From: Mesoaciditoga lauensis cd-1655R = DSM 25116
GTDB lineage: Bacteria; Thermotogota; Thermotogae; Mesoaciditogales; Mesoaciditogaceae
Direction: 5' to 3'
Length of the DNA stretch: 61,716 nucleotides
Assembly (NCBI RefSeq): GCF_000745455.1
Contig: NZ_JQJI01000011.1
Span: 1-61,716, forward strand
Shown in pieces: positions 49,520 to 58,917 of this stretch. Position 1 is the stretch's first letter. Each line of letters starts with the position of its first letter. Under the pieces are notes generated by a model that saw only the letters and a program-made list of their open reading frames with translations, did no database searches and was not told the DNA's origin. A program made the translations under genes and the position numbers.

Positions 49520-51940
49520 GTGAGTGAAGAAATAATTAGAAAATCGATTTCTGATGAACTCGTAGATTCTTACATAAATTATTCGATGAGCGTTATCATA
49601 GGCAGGGCCATCCCGGATGTGAGAGATGGCCTTAAACCTGTTCAAAGGCGAATTCTCTACGGAATGTATCAACTTGGTTTGAATTACAACGGTTCAACGA
49701 AGAAAAGTGCCAGAATAGTTGGAGAAGTCATGGGTAAGTATCATCCTCATGGCGATATGGCAATATACGACACGTTGGTAAGGATGTCACAAGACTTCAC
49801 AATGCGTTATCCTCTCGTACATGGTCAGGGAAACTTTGGCTCTATAGATAGAGATCCAGCTGCCGCCATGAGGTACACGGAAGCCAAACTCTCCAAGATG
49901 GCGGAAGAAATGCTTGCAGATATTGAAGAAAACACCGTGGACATGATTCCAAACTTCGATGAATCTCTTAAAGAACCTGTGGTGCTTCCGGCTAAGATTC
50001 CTCAATTGCTCATGAACGGCGCCTCTGGTATCGCTGTTGGAATGTCAACTTCAATTCCACCACACAACTTGGGCGAATTGGTCGATATGATGGTGAAGAT
50101 CATAGACAATCCCGATCTGAGTGTTGAAGAAGTTGCCAGGTTGTTAAAAGGTCCAGATTTCCCAACCGGCGGAATCATAATGGATAGCGGTGCTATCAGG
50201 AAGATATACGAAACGGGAAGAGGTTCCATAGTTGTAAGGAGCAAAACGCACTTTGAAGAGGTTAAAAACAGAACTCGCATAATAGTCACAGAAATTCCGT
50301 ACGGCGTGTCTAAAGCCGGATTGATAGAGAGCATCGCCGATTTCGCGAAAAATTCTAAGGAAAACTTCATAACCAACATTCGTGACGAATCAGACAGAAA
50401 AGGTTTGAGGATCATGATAGAACTCGCAAGGTCTGCCAATCCAAACGTGGTGCTCAACAGGCTTTACAAGCACACTCCGTTGCAAGTACATTTCGCAGCG
50501 AACATGCTCGTAATAGATCACGGAAGACCACGCTTGATGAATTTGAAACAGTTAGCGCAGGCGTTCATAAACCATCGTTTTGAGGTTGTAAAAAGAAGAA
50601 GCGAGTACGAATTAGATAAATACTCGCGCCGTGCACATATAGTGGAAGGGCTTATAAAAGCTTCAAAGGCCATATCTGCAGTTATAAGCGTGATAAGGGG
50701 AGCAAAAGATCCGGCAGAAGCCTCGGAAAAATTGCAGGAGGTTTTGGGTGTTTCCGAAGAGCAATCAAAGGCCATTTTGGACATGAAACTCCAGCGTTTG
50801 ACATCTCTTGAACACCACAAGTTGGACGACGAATACAACACCCTTATAGAAAAGATGGCAAAGTTGCAAACAACGCTTGGGGATTCAAAGAAGATAATGG
50901 AAGAGGTAAAGAACGAGCTCTTGGAAATAAAACAAAAATACGCGGATGAAAGAAGAAGTGAGATCAAAGACGATTTAGAAGTCATAAACGTCGAAGATCT
51001 TTTAACGGATGATGAATTGGTCGTCACCGTTACCCACAACGGCTACATTTCATCGACGAAATTGGATACGTATAAAAGCCAAAATCGTGGAGGAAAGGGT
51101 AACTTCTCTTTGAGGACTCGTGAAGAGGATTACGTCGAACACGTTTTCATAACTACACGCTTGAGTTATACAATGTTCATAACAAACTTTGGGCGCGCTT
51201 ATTTCATAAAGAATTACATGGTTCCTGAAAGTAACAAAGGAACAAAGGGAAAGCTCATTTTGAATTATTTGAACCTCTCTCAAGGAGAAAAAGTTAAATC
51301 AATACTTTCTCCAGGCAGAAGCATAGACGCGACCAAAGATCTGCTCATAGTGACAAAACGTGGCAGGATAAAACGCACATCGCTTGGAGAGATATCTATG
51401 AGAAGCAACGGCATATACGTGATAAAACTTGAAGAAGGCGACGAAATAGTAGATGCGGAGCTTTCAAATGTGGATGACAAAAAATCCATCGTGGCCCTTG
51501 CAACGTTAAAAGGTAAGATAATCTCTTTCAACGTGGAAGAAGTTAGAAGAATGGGCAGAACGGCCATGGGAGTTACCGGTATAAAACTCAGAGAAGATGA
51601 TGTGGTCGTCTCGATGATAATTTCAAACTCCAACGATGCCCAAGTGCTTACCATAACGGAAAAAGGATACGGCAAAAGAACAAAATTTGAAGATTACAGA
51701 GTTCAACATAGAGGCGGATACGGTGTCAAGAATTTGAAGATGACGGAAAAAACCGGTTTGATAGTCGGCGTTAAACCTGTTAACGATGAAGATGAAATAA
51801 TAGCCGTTACCGCCAACGGGAAAGCCATCCGCTTTAAAGCAAGCGACGTTTCCGTCACAAGTCGCGTGACCATGGGAGTAAAATGCGTAAGGCTCGATGA
51901 TGAAGACAAGGTTGTGGCATTCGCCGTGGCCAAGGATTGA
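49520..51940 (+). CDS. gyrA: DNA gyrase subunit A
   Basis: An 806-residue type IIA topoisomerase subunit. GTG 49520 follows GAGGTG. The catalytic Tyr119 is in [11 protein letters not shown], and the breakage-reunion region reads [17 protein letters not shown]. At the position of E. coli Ser83 there is Met80, while Asp87 is conserved as Asp84. The C-terminal beta-pinwheel has about six repeats ([34 protein letters not shown]). The GyrA box reads QNRGGKG rather than QRRGGKG. The box supports gyrase rather than topoisomerase IV, but ParC cannot be excluded without the partner gene. gyrB is not in the window. Confidence 0.92.
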   Translation: MSEEIIRKSISDELVDSYINYSMSVIIGRAIPDVRDGLKPVQRRILYGMYQLGLNYNGSTKKSARIVGEVMGKYHPHGDMAIYDTLVRMSQDFTMRYPLVHGQGNFGSIDRDPAAAMRYTEAKLSKMAEEMLADIEENTVDMIPNFDESLKEPVVLPAKIPQLLMNGASGIAVGMSTSIPPHNLGELVDMMVKIIDNPDLSVEEVARLLKGPDFPTGGIIMDSGAIRKIYETGRGSIVVRSKTHFEEVKNRTRIIVTEIPYGVSKAGLIESIADFAKNSKENFITNIRDESDRKGLRIMIELARSANPNVVLNRLYKHTPLQVHFAANMLVIDHGRPRLMNLKQLAQAFINHRFEVVKRRSEYELDKYSRRAHIVEGLIKASKAISAVISVIRGAKDPAEASEKLQEVLGVSEEQSKAILDMKLQRLTSLEHHKLDDEYNTLIEKMAKLQTTLGDSKKIMEEVKNELLEIKQKYADERRSEIKDDLEVINVEDLLTDDELVVTVTHNGYISSTKLDTYKSQNRGGKGNFSLRTREEDYVEHVFITTRLSYTMFITNFGRAYFIKNYMVPESNKGTKGKLILNYLNLSQGEKVKSILSPGRSIDATKDLLIVTKRGRIKRTSLGEISMRSNGIYVIKLEEGDEIVDAELSNVDDKKSIVALATLKGKIISFNVEEVRRMGRTAMGVTGIKLREDDVVVSMIISNSNDAQVLTITEKGYGKRTKFEDYRVQHRGGYGVKNLKMTEKTGLIVGVKPVNDEDEIIAVTANGKAIRFKASDVSVTSRVTMGVKCVRLDDEDKVVAFAVAKD

Positions 51941-51946
51941 TTTGGA

Positions 51947-52705
51947 ATGAAGGTTGCTTGCGTAGTCGAATATGATGGAACGAATTTTCATGGTTCGCAA
52001 TACCATCCAACGGTACGCACGGTTCAGGGAGAACTCAACAAAGCCATAGAAGTCATATTCAAAAGGCACTTGAAAACGGATATGGCTGGAAGAACGGATG
52101 CAGGGGTACACGCAAATTATCAGGTGTTCTCCTTTGACAGGATAAACCCCCGCATGACTGAAAAAAACGTAAAAGAGGCTTTGAACTCTATATTACCAGA
52201 AGACATGAGGGTAAGAGATGTATGGTTCACAGCTGATAACTTCTCCCCAAGAGTGGCAGCCGTTAAAAGGATATACCAATATTTCATATACAACAGGAAA
52301 GAAAAGGACATATTTTTAAGGAAGAGGGCATGGTGGTTCCCGTACGAATTGGATATCGAAAAGATGAGGGAAGCCGCCAGCTATTTGGAAGGTTACCATG
52401 ATTTTACATCGTTCGTTTCCAAAGATAAACACGACGATAGGAGCCCGATGAGAACCATTTACAGAATAAGGATCATCAGGATTTCCAGGTTTATAATGGT
52501 AAGGGTAGAAGGAAAGTCTTATTTGAAAAGAATGGTTAGAAATATAGTTGGAACTTTGGTTAAAGTTGGAGTTGGAACGTGGGAACCTTCCTACGTGAAA
52601 GAACTTTTGGATATGAAGGATAGAAGCAAAGCGGGGGCTACGGCTCCCGCGCATGGTCTTTATCTTTACAAAGTACTATTCGATGAGAAATTTTCCAAGG
52701 AGTGA
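51947..52705 (+). CDS. truA: tRNA pseudouridine synthase A
   Basis: A 252-residue TruA that modifies uridines 38-40 in the tRNA anticodon arm. It shows CVVEYDGTNFHGSQYHP at the start, the catalytic Asp in DMAGRTDAGVHANYQV near residue 52, and the C-terminal FLKRMVRNIVGTLV-like stretch SYLKRMVRNIVGTLVKVG. ATG 51947 lies six bases after the gyrA stop. The last bases overlap the ribosome site of tlyA. Confidence 0.96.
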   Translation: MKVACVVEYDGTNFHGSQYHPTVRTVQGELNKAIEVIFKRHLKTDMAGRTDAGVHANYQVFSFDRINPRMTEKNVKEALNSILPEDMRVRDVWFTADNFSPRVAAVKRIYQYFIYNRKEKDIFLRKRAWWFPYELDIEKMREAASYLEGYHDFTSFVSKDKHDDRSPMRTIYRIRIIRISRFIMVRVEGKSYLKRMVRNIVGTLVKVGVGTWEPSYVKELLDMKDRSKAGATAPAHGLYLYKVLFDEKFSKE

Positions 52706-52709
52706 GAGC

Positions 52710-53504
52710 TTGAAAAAAAGGCTTGACGAACTTTTGGTTGAACGTGGCTTTTTTCATTCCCAAAGCCGAGCAAAGGCTGAAATATTAGAAGGAAACGTCA
52801 TTGTGAACGGTCAATTGGCCGATAAGGCGGGAAAAAAAGTCAACGATGATGTTGAAATTCAATTGAAGAAAAAGAGTCCCTACGTGTCTCGGGGAGCTCA
52901 CAAGTTGTTAAAAGCCATAGAAGAGTTCAAGATAGATTTGAAAGGAAAGACATGTGCTGATTTTGGTGCATCAACGGGCGGTTTTACGCAGGTTATGCTC
53001 GAAAATGGAGCTGAAAAAGTTTACTCCGTTGATGTGGGATACGGCCAGTTTTCATGGAAGTTAAGAAACGATCCACGTGTGGTGGTAATGGAAAGAACAA
53101 ACGCGCGCTTTTTGAAAAAAGAGGATTTCAGCGATGAAATAGACTTTATAAGTTGTGATCTTTCGTTTATATCTTTAAGACTTATCTTGCCCGTTGTAAA
53201 AGATGTTCTCGTGAATAAAGGTGAAAGCGTTTGCCTTGTTAAACCGCAATTTGAAGCCGGACGCGAAAATTTGAAAAAGGGCGTGGTAAGATCAAAAGAA
53301 GTTCATACGAACGTGCTGAACGGCGTGATAAGCTTCTCGCGCGAAATTGGCTTTTCTGTAAAAGGGTTAACTTTTTCCCCTATAAAAGGACCTGCTGGAA
53401 ATGTGGAATTCCTACTTCATCTTAAAAATACGGAAGGAGAAGATGAAGAGGTGAAGCCAGAAGAAGTTGTGAAACGCGCGTGGGAAGCGTTACTGGAGGG
53501 ATGA
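52710..53504 (+). CDS. tlyA: TlyA family rRNA 2'-O-methyltransferase
   Basis: A 264-residue protein. TTG 52710 lies three bases after AAGGAGTGAG; frames starting earlier read through truA. The N-terminal S4 domain (KKRLDELLVERGFFHSQSRAKAEIL) is joined to a FtsJ-like Rossmann methyltransferase: CADFGASTGGFTQVML near 90, VYSVDVGYGQ, and FISCDLSFISLRLILP. TlyA enzymes methylate ribose in 16S and/or 23S rRNA and in some species determine capreomycin sensitivity. The older label 'hemolysin A' is misleading. Confidence 0.94.
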   Translation: MKKRLDELLVERGFFHSQSRAKAEILEGNVIVNGQLADKAGKKVNDDVEIQLKKKSPYVSRGAHKLLKAIEEFKIDLKGKTCADFGASTGGFTQVMLENGAEKVYSVDVGYGQFSWKLRNDPRVVVMERTNARFLKKEDFSDEIDFISCDLSFISLRLILPVVKDVLVNKGESVCLVKPQFEAGRENLKKGVVRSKEVHTNVLNGVISFSREIGFSVKGLTFSPIKGPAGNVEFLLHLKNTEGEDEEVKPEEVVKRAWEALLEG

Positions 53505-53507
53505 AAA

Positions 53508-55991
53508 ATGTCATTTGTTGGCAAATTGTTTGATCAAAACAAAAGATACATAAAGAGTTTTTCTAAAATAGTTGAAAAAGTAAACGCTTTGGAAGAACAG
53601 ATGAAAAAGCTGAATGATTCGGATTTTCCGAAGAAAACCGAAGAATTCAGAGAAAGGCTATCCAAAGGCGAAACGCTGGACGAACTGATGCCTGAAGCTT
53701 TTGCTTTGGCAAGAGAAGCAGCAAAGAGGGCGATAGGTTTAAGACCTTTCGATGTTCAAGTTATGGGTGCTGTTGCTCTACATAGGGGAATGGTTGCCGA
53801 AATGAAAACGGGCGAAGGTAAAACTCTTGTGGCAGTCATGCCAGCATACTTAAACGCTCTAAGTGGAGAAGGAGTTCACATTATAACCGTTAACGATTAT
53901 TTGGCTCGCAGGGATGCCGAATGGATGGGACCCGTGTATGAAATGCTGGGACTGAAAGTTGGTGCCATTCAGTCGGAAATGAACCCGGATGAAAGAAGAG
54001 AAATGTACAATCGTGATGTGACTTACGGTACCAACAATGAAATGGGTTTTGATTATTTGAGGGACAATTTGGCGTACCTGCCTGAACAACGGGTTCAAAG
54101 AGGTCATAATTATGCAATAGTTGATGAAGTGGACAGCGTCCTTATAGATGAGGCAAGGACTCCTTTGATAATCTCCGGGCCTGCCGGCACCTCTTCAAAG
54201 CTTTACAAGATGTTCGCATCACTGGCAAAAAAATTCGCCCCAGAAAGAGATTTCAAGATAGATGAAAAGTCAAAAACGGTGAGCCTTACCGAAGAAGGAA
54301 TTAGAAGGGCGGAAAAGTTGCTGGGGATCAACAACCTTTACGATCCGCAAAATATAAATTACAACTTTCACCTTCTAAACGCTCTAAGAGCTTTGCACCT
54401 TTATAAGAGAGACGTTGATTACCTTGTGCGTAACGGTGAAGTTCTCATAGTGGACGAATTCACAGGACGTGTTTTGGAAGGAAGAAGATACAGTGAAGGT
54501 CTGCATCAAGCCATTGAAGCAAAAGAAGGGGTTAGGGTAAAAGAAGAAACCGTAACTTACGCCACGATAACGTTGCAGAATTACTTCCTCATGTACAAAA
54601 AACTCGCCGGAATGACCGGAACCGCTTACACCGAAAGGGAAGAATTCGAACAGATATACAACATGAAAGTCGTCATCATCCCGACGAATAAGCCTGTTAT
54701 ACGTAAGGACATGAATGATCTTATCTTTAAGAGCGAAAAAGAGAAATTTGATGCGATAGTGGAAGACATAGTTAAAAGGCATGAAAAAGGCCAACCTGTG
54801 CTTGTGGGTACCATTTCCATAGAAAAAAGTGAAAGGCTAAGCCAAATGCTGAAAAAGCGTGGCATTCCCCACGAAGTTTTAAACGCCAAGCATCCAGAAA
54901 GAGAAGCAGAGATAATAGCTAAAGCTGGTCAAAAAGGTGCAGTCACGATAGCCACCAACATGGCCGGTAGGGGAACCGATATAAAACTCGGTGAAGACGT
55001 TACAGAGTTAGGTGGACTTTACGTTTTAGGAACGGAAAGACATGAATCAAGAAGGATAGACAACCAGTTAAGAGGTAGATGTGGGCGTCAGGGTGATCCT
55101 GGAGAAACCAGGTTCTATCTTTCCACTGAAGATAACCTTTTAAGGATTTTCGGTGGAGATAAGATGAGAAGCCTTATGAACACGCTGAAAATAGGTGAAG
55201 GTGAACCTATTCAGCATGGAATGCTGAGCAAGTTGATAGAGCAAGCACAAAAGAAGGTCGAAGGAATACATTTCTCGATAAGAAAACATCTTTTGGAATT
55301 GGATTCCGTTTTGGATAGGCAGAGGAATGCCATCTATTCTCATAGAAATTGGATTCTCGATGGCACGGATGTGGAAAGTCATCTCATGGATATATTTGAA
55401 GATGTGGTGGACAGAAGGATCCAAAAATACTGTTATTCAAAAATAGCAGACGAATGGAATATAGAAGGTATGATGGAAGAGCTAAAAGGCATCTTCCCAT
55501 TCATAGATCTGAATAAAAATTCCATCGAATCAAGAGAAGATCTCAAAGAAGAGTTGATGAAATCAATCAAGGAAAATTACGAGTTGAAGGTCAAAGAAAT
55601 AGGCGAAGAACAATTTGCTAACATAATAAAGTACGTCATGCTCAAAGTCATAGACGAGAGATGGAGAATGCACCTTCAAACCGTTGATCATCTCAAAGAA
55701 TCCGTGAATTTGAGGGCTTACGGGCAAAAAGATCCAGTTATAGAGTTCAAAAAGGACAGCTACGAGATGTTCGAAGAAATGGTGGATGGGATGTACGACG
55801 ATGTATCATCCATAGCATTCAGAATAGTCATTGTCGACGAACAAAAAGAAAGGGAAGAAGCGAAGAAGACGTTTGCCATCTTGCAAGCACAGCATGATGA
55901 ATTTTCATCTTCCCTCGGATCGGATAAATCAAAATCCGGGAGAAATGGCGGTTCTTCCTCAAAGAAAAAGAGAATGAGAGTGAAAAGATGA
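53508..55991 (+). CDS. secA: Preprotein translocase ATPase SecA
   Basis: An 827-residue SecA that drives protein export through SecYEG with ATP. Visible motifs are Walker A EMKTGEGKTLVAVMPAYL near 97, TNNEMGFDYLRDNL, the DEAD-like VDEVDSVLIDEARTPLIISG, and the second RecA domain with TNMAGRGTDIKL and RGRCGRQGDPGETRFYLS. The helical wing and scaffold are complete. The usual C-terminal SEC-C zinc finger for SecB/lipid contact is absent; the protein instead ends in a Ser/Lys tail (SSSKKKRMRVKR), common in lineages without SecB. It overlaps a 14-codon leader in front of prfB. Confidence 0.97.
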   Translation: MSFVGKLFDQNKRYIKSFSKIVEKVNALEEQMKKLNDSDFPKKTEEFRERLSKGETLDELMPEAFALAREAAKRAIGLRPFDVQVMGAVALHRGMVAEMKTGEGKTLVAVMPAYLNALSGEGVHIITVNDYLARRDAEWMGPVYEMLGLKVGAIQSEMNPDERREMYNRDVTYGTNNEMGFDYLRDNLAYLPEQRVQRGHNYAIVDEVDSVLIDEARTPLIISGPAGTSSKLYKMFASLAKKFAPERDFKIDEKSKTVSLTEEGIRRAEKLLGINNLYDPQNINYNFHLLNALRALHLYKRDVDYLVRNGEVLIVDEFTGRVLEGRRYSEGLHQAIEAKEGVRVKEETVTYATITLQNYFLMYKKLAGMTGTAYTEREEFEQIYNMKVVIIPTNKPVIRKDMNDLIFKSEKEKFDAIVEDIVKRHEKGQPVLVGTISIEKSERLSQMLKKRGIPHEVLNAKHPEREAEIIAKAGQKGAVTIATNMAGRGTDIKLGEDVTELGGLYVLGTERHESRRIDNQLRGRCGRQGDPGETRFYLSTEDNLLRIFGGDKMRSLMNTLKIGEGEPIQHGMLSKLIEQAQKKVEGIHFSIRKHLLELDSVLDRQRNAIYSHRNWILDGTDVESHLMDIFEDVVDRRIQKYCYSKIADEWNIEGMMEELKGIFPFIDLNKNSIESREDLKEELMKSIKENYELKVKEIGEEQFANIIKYVMLKVIDERWRMHLQTVDHLKESVNLRAYGQKDPVIEFKKDSYEMFEEMVDGMYDDVSSIAFRIVIVDEQKEREEAKKTFAILQAQHDEFSSSLGSDKSKSGRNGGSSSKKKRMRVKR

Positions 55992-56032
55992 ATACAAACG
56001 CAAAAAACGAGGAGGATGGTGATCGTTTTTGA
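55988..56032 (+). promoter_or_regulatory. Candidate leader ORF overlapping the prfB start
   Basis: A 14-codon frame starts at ATG 55988 (overlapping the secA TGA as ATGA) and ends [14 protein letters not shown] with TGA 56030-56032. The TGA overlaps the prfB start TTG 56029 (TTGA). A T5 run and an upstream GAGGAGG lie at the junction. Function is speculative; see findings. Confidence 0.4.
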
Positions 56033-57144
56033 TCAGTTACGAATTAAGAACCAAGATAGAAGACGTTCAGAAAAGGTTCAACGAAATAAAGAAGTTTTTC
56101 AATGAAGAAGGAATGAAAAAAGAGATAAAAGAATTGGAAACGCAAAGCGCATCTCCCGATTTTTGGAGTGATATGAAAAGTGCGCAAGATACCTTGAAAA
56201 AAATGAAATTGTTGAAGGAAAAATACGAAAAATTCCAGGTTATAAAGTCCAAAATAGAAGAGCTTGAGATTGGTATGAAGCTTTCCGAAGAAGGAGACGA
56301 GTTTTTACAAAGCCTTGAAGAGGGAGCAGAAGAGGCTCAAAAGCTGTTGGAAAACTTTGAAATGCTTATGATGCTCAACGGAAAATTCGACACTCTGAAC
56401 TGTTATCTTTCCATTCATCCTGGTGCTGGCGGAACGGAATCTCATGATTGGGCCAGCATGTTGCTGAGGATGTACACGCGTTGGGCGGAGAGAAATGGCT
56501 TTGAAATAGAGGAAATAGACATACAGCCGGGTGATGAAGCTGGGATAAACAGTGCAACCATCTTGATAAAGGGAGAAAACGCTTACGGACTTTTAAAGCA
56601 TGAAAGAGGCGTTCATAGACTTGTAAGAATTTCACCGTTTGATGCCGCCAAAAGAAGACACACTTCTTTTGCGTCTGTTAACGTCATCCCTGAATTCAAA
56701 GACGAAATAGAAGTGGATATAAAAGATGAAGATTTGAAGATAGACACCTATCGTTCTTCTGGCGCAGGAGGGCAGCACGTTAACAGGACGGATTCCGCCG
56801 TTAGGATAACCCACTTACCAACGGGTATAGTGGTAACCTGTCAAAACGAAAGATCGCAGATTCAAAACAGAGAAGTTGCGATGAGAGTTTTAAAGGCAAG
56901 ACTTTATCAACTGGAATTGGAGAAACGTCAAGAAAAACTTCAAAAAATTCAGGGAAATTTAAAAGAAATAGGCTGGGGAAGCCAGATAAGATCCTACGTG
57001 TTCCAGCCTTACACAATGGTGAAAGATCACCGTACCAATCACGAAACTGGAAACATACAAGCGGTTATGGATGGTGAGATAGACGACTTCATATATGCGG
57101 AACTTGTGTTCTTTGCGAAAAATAACATGGATTTTGATATTTGA
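56029..57144 (+). CDS. prfB: Peptide chain release factor 2
   Basis: A 371-residue class I release factor. Domain order is normal: N-terminal coiled-coil domain (about 1-110), then the catalytic GGQ loop in [19 protein letters not shown] near 250. The stop-codon recognition region includes the RF2-type tripeptide SPF ([13 protein letters not shown] near 210), which reads UGA and UAA. TTG 56029 is the only usable start in frame, with GAGGAGG 13 bases upstream, rather far. The in-frame UGA and CUU-UGA slip site of E. coli prfB are absent: the corresponding stretch reads straight through. Expression may instead depend on the short leader overlapping the start. Confidence 0.95.
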   Translation: MISYELRTKIEDVQKRFNEIKKFFNEEGMKKEIKELETQSASPDFWSDMKSAQDTLKKMKLLKEKYEKFQVIKSKIEELEIGMKLSEEGDEFLQSLEEGAEEAQKLLENFEMLMMLNGKFDTLNCYLSIHPGAGGTESHDWASMLLRMYTRWAERNGFEIEEIDIQPGDEAGINSATILIKGENAYGLLKHERGVHRLVRISPFDAAKRRHTSFASVNVIPEFKDEIEVDIKDEDLKIDTYRSSGAGGQHVNRTDSAVRITHLPTGIVVTCQNERSQIQNREVAMRVLKARLYQLELEKRQEKLQKIQGNLKEIGWGSQIRSYVFQPYTMVKDHRTNHETGNIQAVMDGEIDDFIYAELVFFAKNNMDFDI

Positions 57145-57991
57145 GATCCTCTTTGCGATAACAACTTTTAGCCTTCCGATTTACATATCTGTGCAAAATG
57201 GGATAAGCGAAGAGTACACGATAAACGTTAAAAGTTGGAGTGAAGAATTTTGGGATTCGCTTATTAAGATGTGGGGAGTGTATCCGACGCGCCCCGTTTA
57301 CATGATGATCGCAAAAGGGAATTTTGGTCCAGAGATGGGCTTTACGGTTTCCTATCCAGATAGCTTTAGAATACTTGTGGATTTGGATTTTCCATCTCAA
57401 ACACGTGCAACAGTCGCGCATGAACTGATGCACGTGTTTCAATTTGCCTGGATAAAAAGGTACCATCATCTCATGCCGTTATGGGTAATGGAAGGCTTGG
57501 CAACATGGTATGGGGGGAAAGAAGGAACGTACATCAGTCCATTGGGAGAAAATCCATTCCTTTTCTGGAGTGTCGATCCAACAAAATACGTGGAATATCC
57601 AGACAACGAAGAGGCAAAAGGGGAATATTACGCTGAAGTTTACGCGTTATTCAACGCGATGGATGAAAAATGCGACTTCGAAAAAAACCTTCCCATCATC
57701 TTGAACGACGTGCGAAATGGCAAGAGCTGGGAAGAAAGCTTTTCGGATGTGCTAGGAGAAAGCTTCAATGAGTTTTACTCGGAATGGAGAAGGGAAAACC
57801 TCTTCTTCATATCTTTGAAGTTCGCATCGTTTTGGGGAATATGGATGGGTCTTCCGTTGGTGTTGATCGTTCTCTTTTTCTTCAAACGCGCTAAAAAGAA
57901 AAATGGAGAAGTTTACGAAGACAGCATGGAAGATTTGGAAGAGCTTGAAAAAACGTATGGCAAGGATTATTGGAAAGGTGGGAAAGATTGA
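57095..57991 (+). CDS. Membrane-anchored gluzincin-type metallopeptidase (peptidase MA-like)
   Basis: A 298-residue protein. An N-terminal hydrophobic segment ([16 protein letters not shown]) exports the bulk of the chain. The motif [15 protein letters not shown] (HELMH at 109-113) is followed 20-25 residues later by [12 protein letters not shown], giving the HExxH...E zinc site of gluzincins. A second membrane helix ([18 protein letters not shown], about 248-265) and an acidic cytoplasmic tail follow. The start is uncertain: ATG 57095 is used here, but it overlaps prfB by 50 bases without a ribosome site, and TTG 57113 is a fair alternative. The substrate is unknown; cell-surface proteolysis is likely. 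Confidence 0.8.
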   Translation: MRNLCSLRKITWILIFEILFAITTFSLPIYISVQNGISEEYTINVKSWSEEFWDSLIKMWGVYPTRPVYMMIAKGNFGPEMGFTVSYPDSFRILVDLDFPSQTRATVAHELMHVFQFAWIKRYHHLMPLWVMEGLATWYGGKEGTYISPLGENPFLFWSVDPTKYVEYPDNEEAKGEYYAEVYALFNAMDEKCDFEKNLPIILNDVRNGKSWEESFSDVLGESFNEFYSEWRRENLFFISLKFASFWGIWMGLPLVLIVLFFFKRAKKKNGEVYEDSMEDLEELEKTYGKDYWKGGKD

Positions 57992-58905
57992 AAAAGATAA
58001 CGTTATTGTGTGGTCAAAAGAACGAGAATTTCGGAGAAAAGCTCACTTATTCCCAAACAATTGAGATATTCAAAGATAAGGATGTAAAAATCTACCTTCC
58101 AACCACTTTGAAAGAAGCATTTAAGGCTGTTTTCTTTTCAGACGCCGTTATCTTTGCCGGAAGAAGAATGATGGAAAATATCGACTCGTTGGATATAATA
58201 GGAATGGCACTCGAGCTGGAAAAGCCCATTTTTCTCTTTGGAGTTGGATTGGGCGAAATAAGAAACAAAGGACTAAAAAGATTCTCCACAATCTTGATGA
58301 GCCCTTTAACAGAGGGATTTCTAACAGATTATCCGTCAACACGATGGGCACGCCTCTGGGCTGGTAATCGCGTAAAAGTGGGAGCCGATCTGTCACATGT
58401 ATATCTTTTAAGCCATGCAAAGCGTGGCAAAAACAAATTTGCCGTTTTCTCCCCAAGGCATAACGGAGCATTAAGAATGTATGAGGAGCTCAAATGGTTA
58501 CCAGCTATAGATGCAAGGATAGTGGTTGCAAATAAAGAAGACTCCAAAGCGGCAATAGAAGTTTCACGACATTTGAAAACGGAAGAAATAGTTATAGTAT
58601 CGGAATCAACGGATGTGATGGAAGTGGTATCAAATGCGAAATTCGTCATTTCCGAAAGATTTCACGTTTCTCTCACAGCAGAAAGCTTTGGAGTGCCCTT
58701 CATACATGTTGGAAGGAGAGCTATGAGATATTTCGGAAAAGATTTCGAAAACAACTTTTCTCTTCCAGATGAAGTTGAAATGGCGCTCTCATTCTCAAAA
58801 ATTGGAGAAAGCGCACCATCGTATTATGAAAAATTCAACATTCGCGTGAAAGAAAGATACGAAGAGATGCTCAAAGGATTGGATTTATTCTTATTGAAGA
58901 TATAG
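57988..58905 (+). CDS. Polysaccharide pyruvyl transferase family (CsaB-like)
   Basis: A 305-residue protein. TTG 57988 follows AAGGTGGGAAAGA, with a four-base overlap with the peptidase. The two-domain Rossmann-like layout and the stretches FGVGLGEIRNKGLKRF, RLWAGNRVKVGADLSHVYLL and FVISERFHVSLTAESFGVPFIHVG (the CsaB/WcaK pattern 'vi.SeRfH..l.a...gvP') point to the pyruvyl-transferase superfamily. CsaB ketalises a cell-wall polymer so that S-layer (SLH) proteins can attach. In a toga-bearing bacterium that would fit outer-envelope anchoring, but the precise acceptor is not visible. Confidence 0.78.
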   Translation: MKKITLLCGQKNENFGEKLTYSQTIEIFKDKDVKIYLPTTLKEAFKAVFFSDAVIFAGRRMMENIDSLDIIGMALELEKPIFLFGVGLGEIRNKGLKRFSTILMSPLTEGFLTDYPSTRWARLWAGNRVKVGADLSHVYLLSHAKRGKNKFAVFSPRHNGALRMYEELKWLPAIDARIVVANKEDSKAAIEVSRHLKTEEIVIVSESTDVMEVVSNAKFVISERFHVSLTAESFGVPFIHVGRRAMRYFGKDFENNFSLPDEVEMALSFSKIGESAPSYYEKFNIRVKERYEEMLKGLDLFLLKI

Positions 58906-58917
58906 GAGGAATGAAAA

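Noticed and set aside
49520-51940. Possible ParC (topoisomerase IV) instead of GyrA
   Set aside because: A GyrA-box-like QNRGGKG and about six pinwheel repeats favour gyrase, but the point is not settled without the partner subunit.
56090-56130. Classical +1 programmed frameshift in prfB
   Set aside because: At the position matching the E. coli site the sequence reads AAG TTT TTC AAT GAA in frame, with no stop codon.
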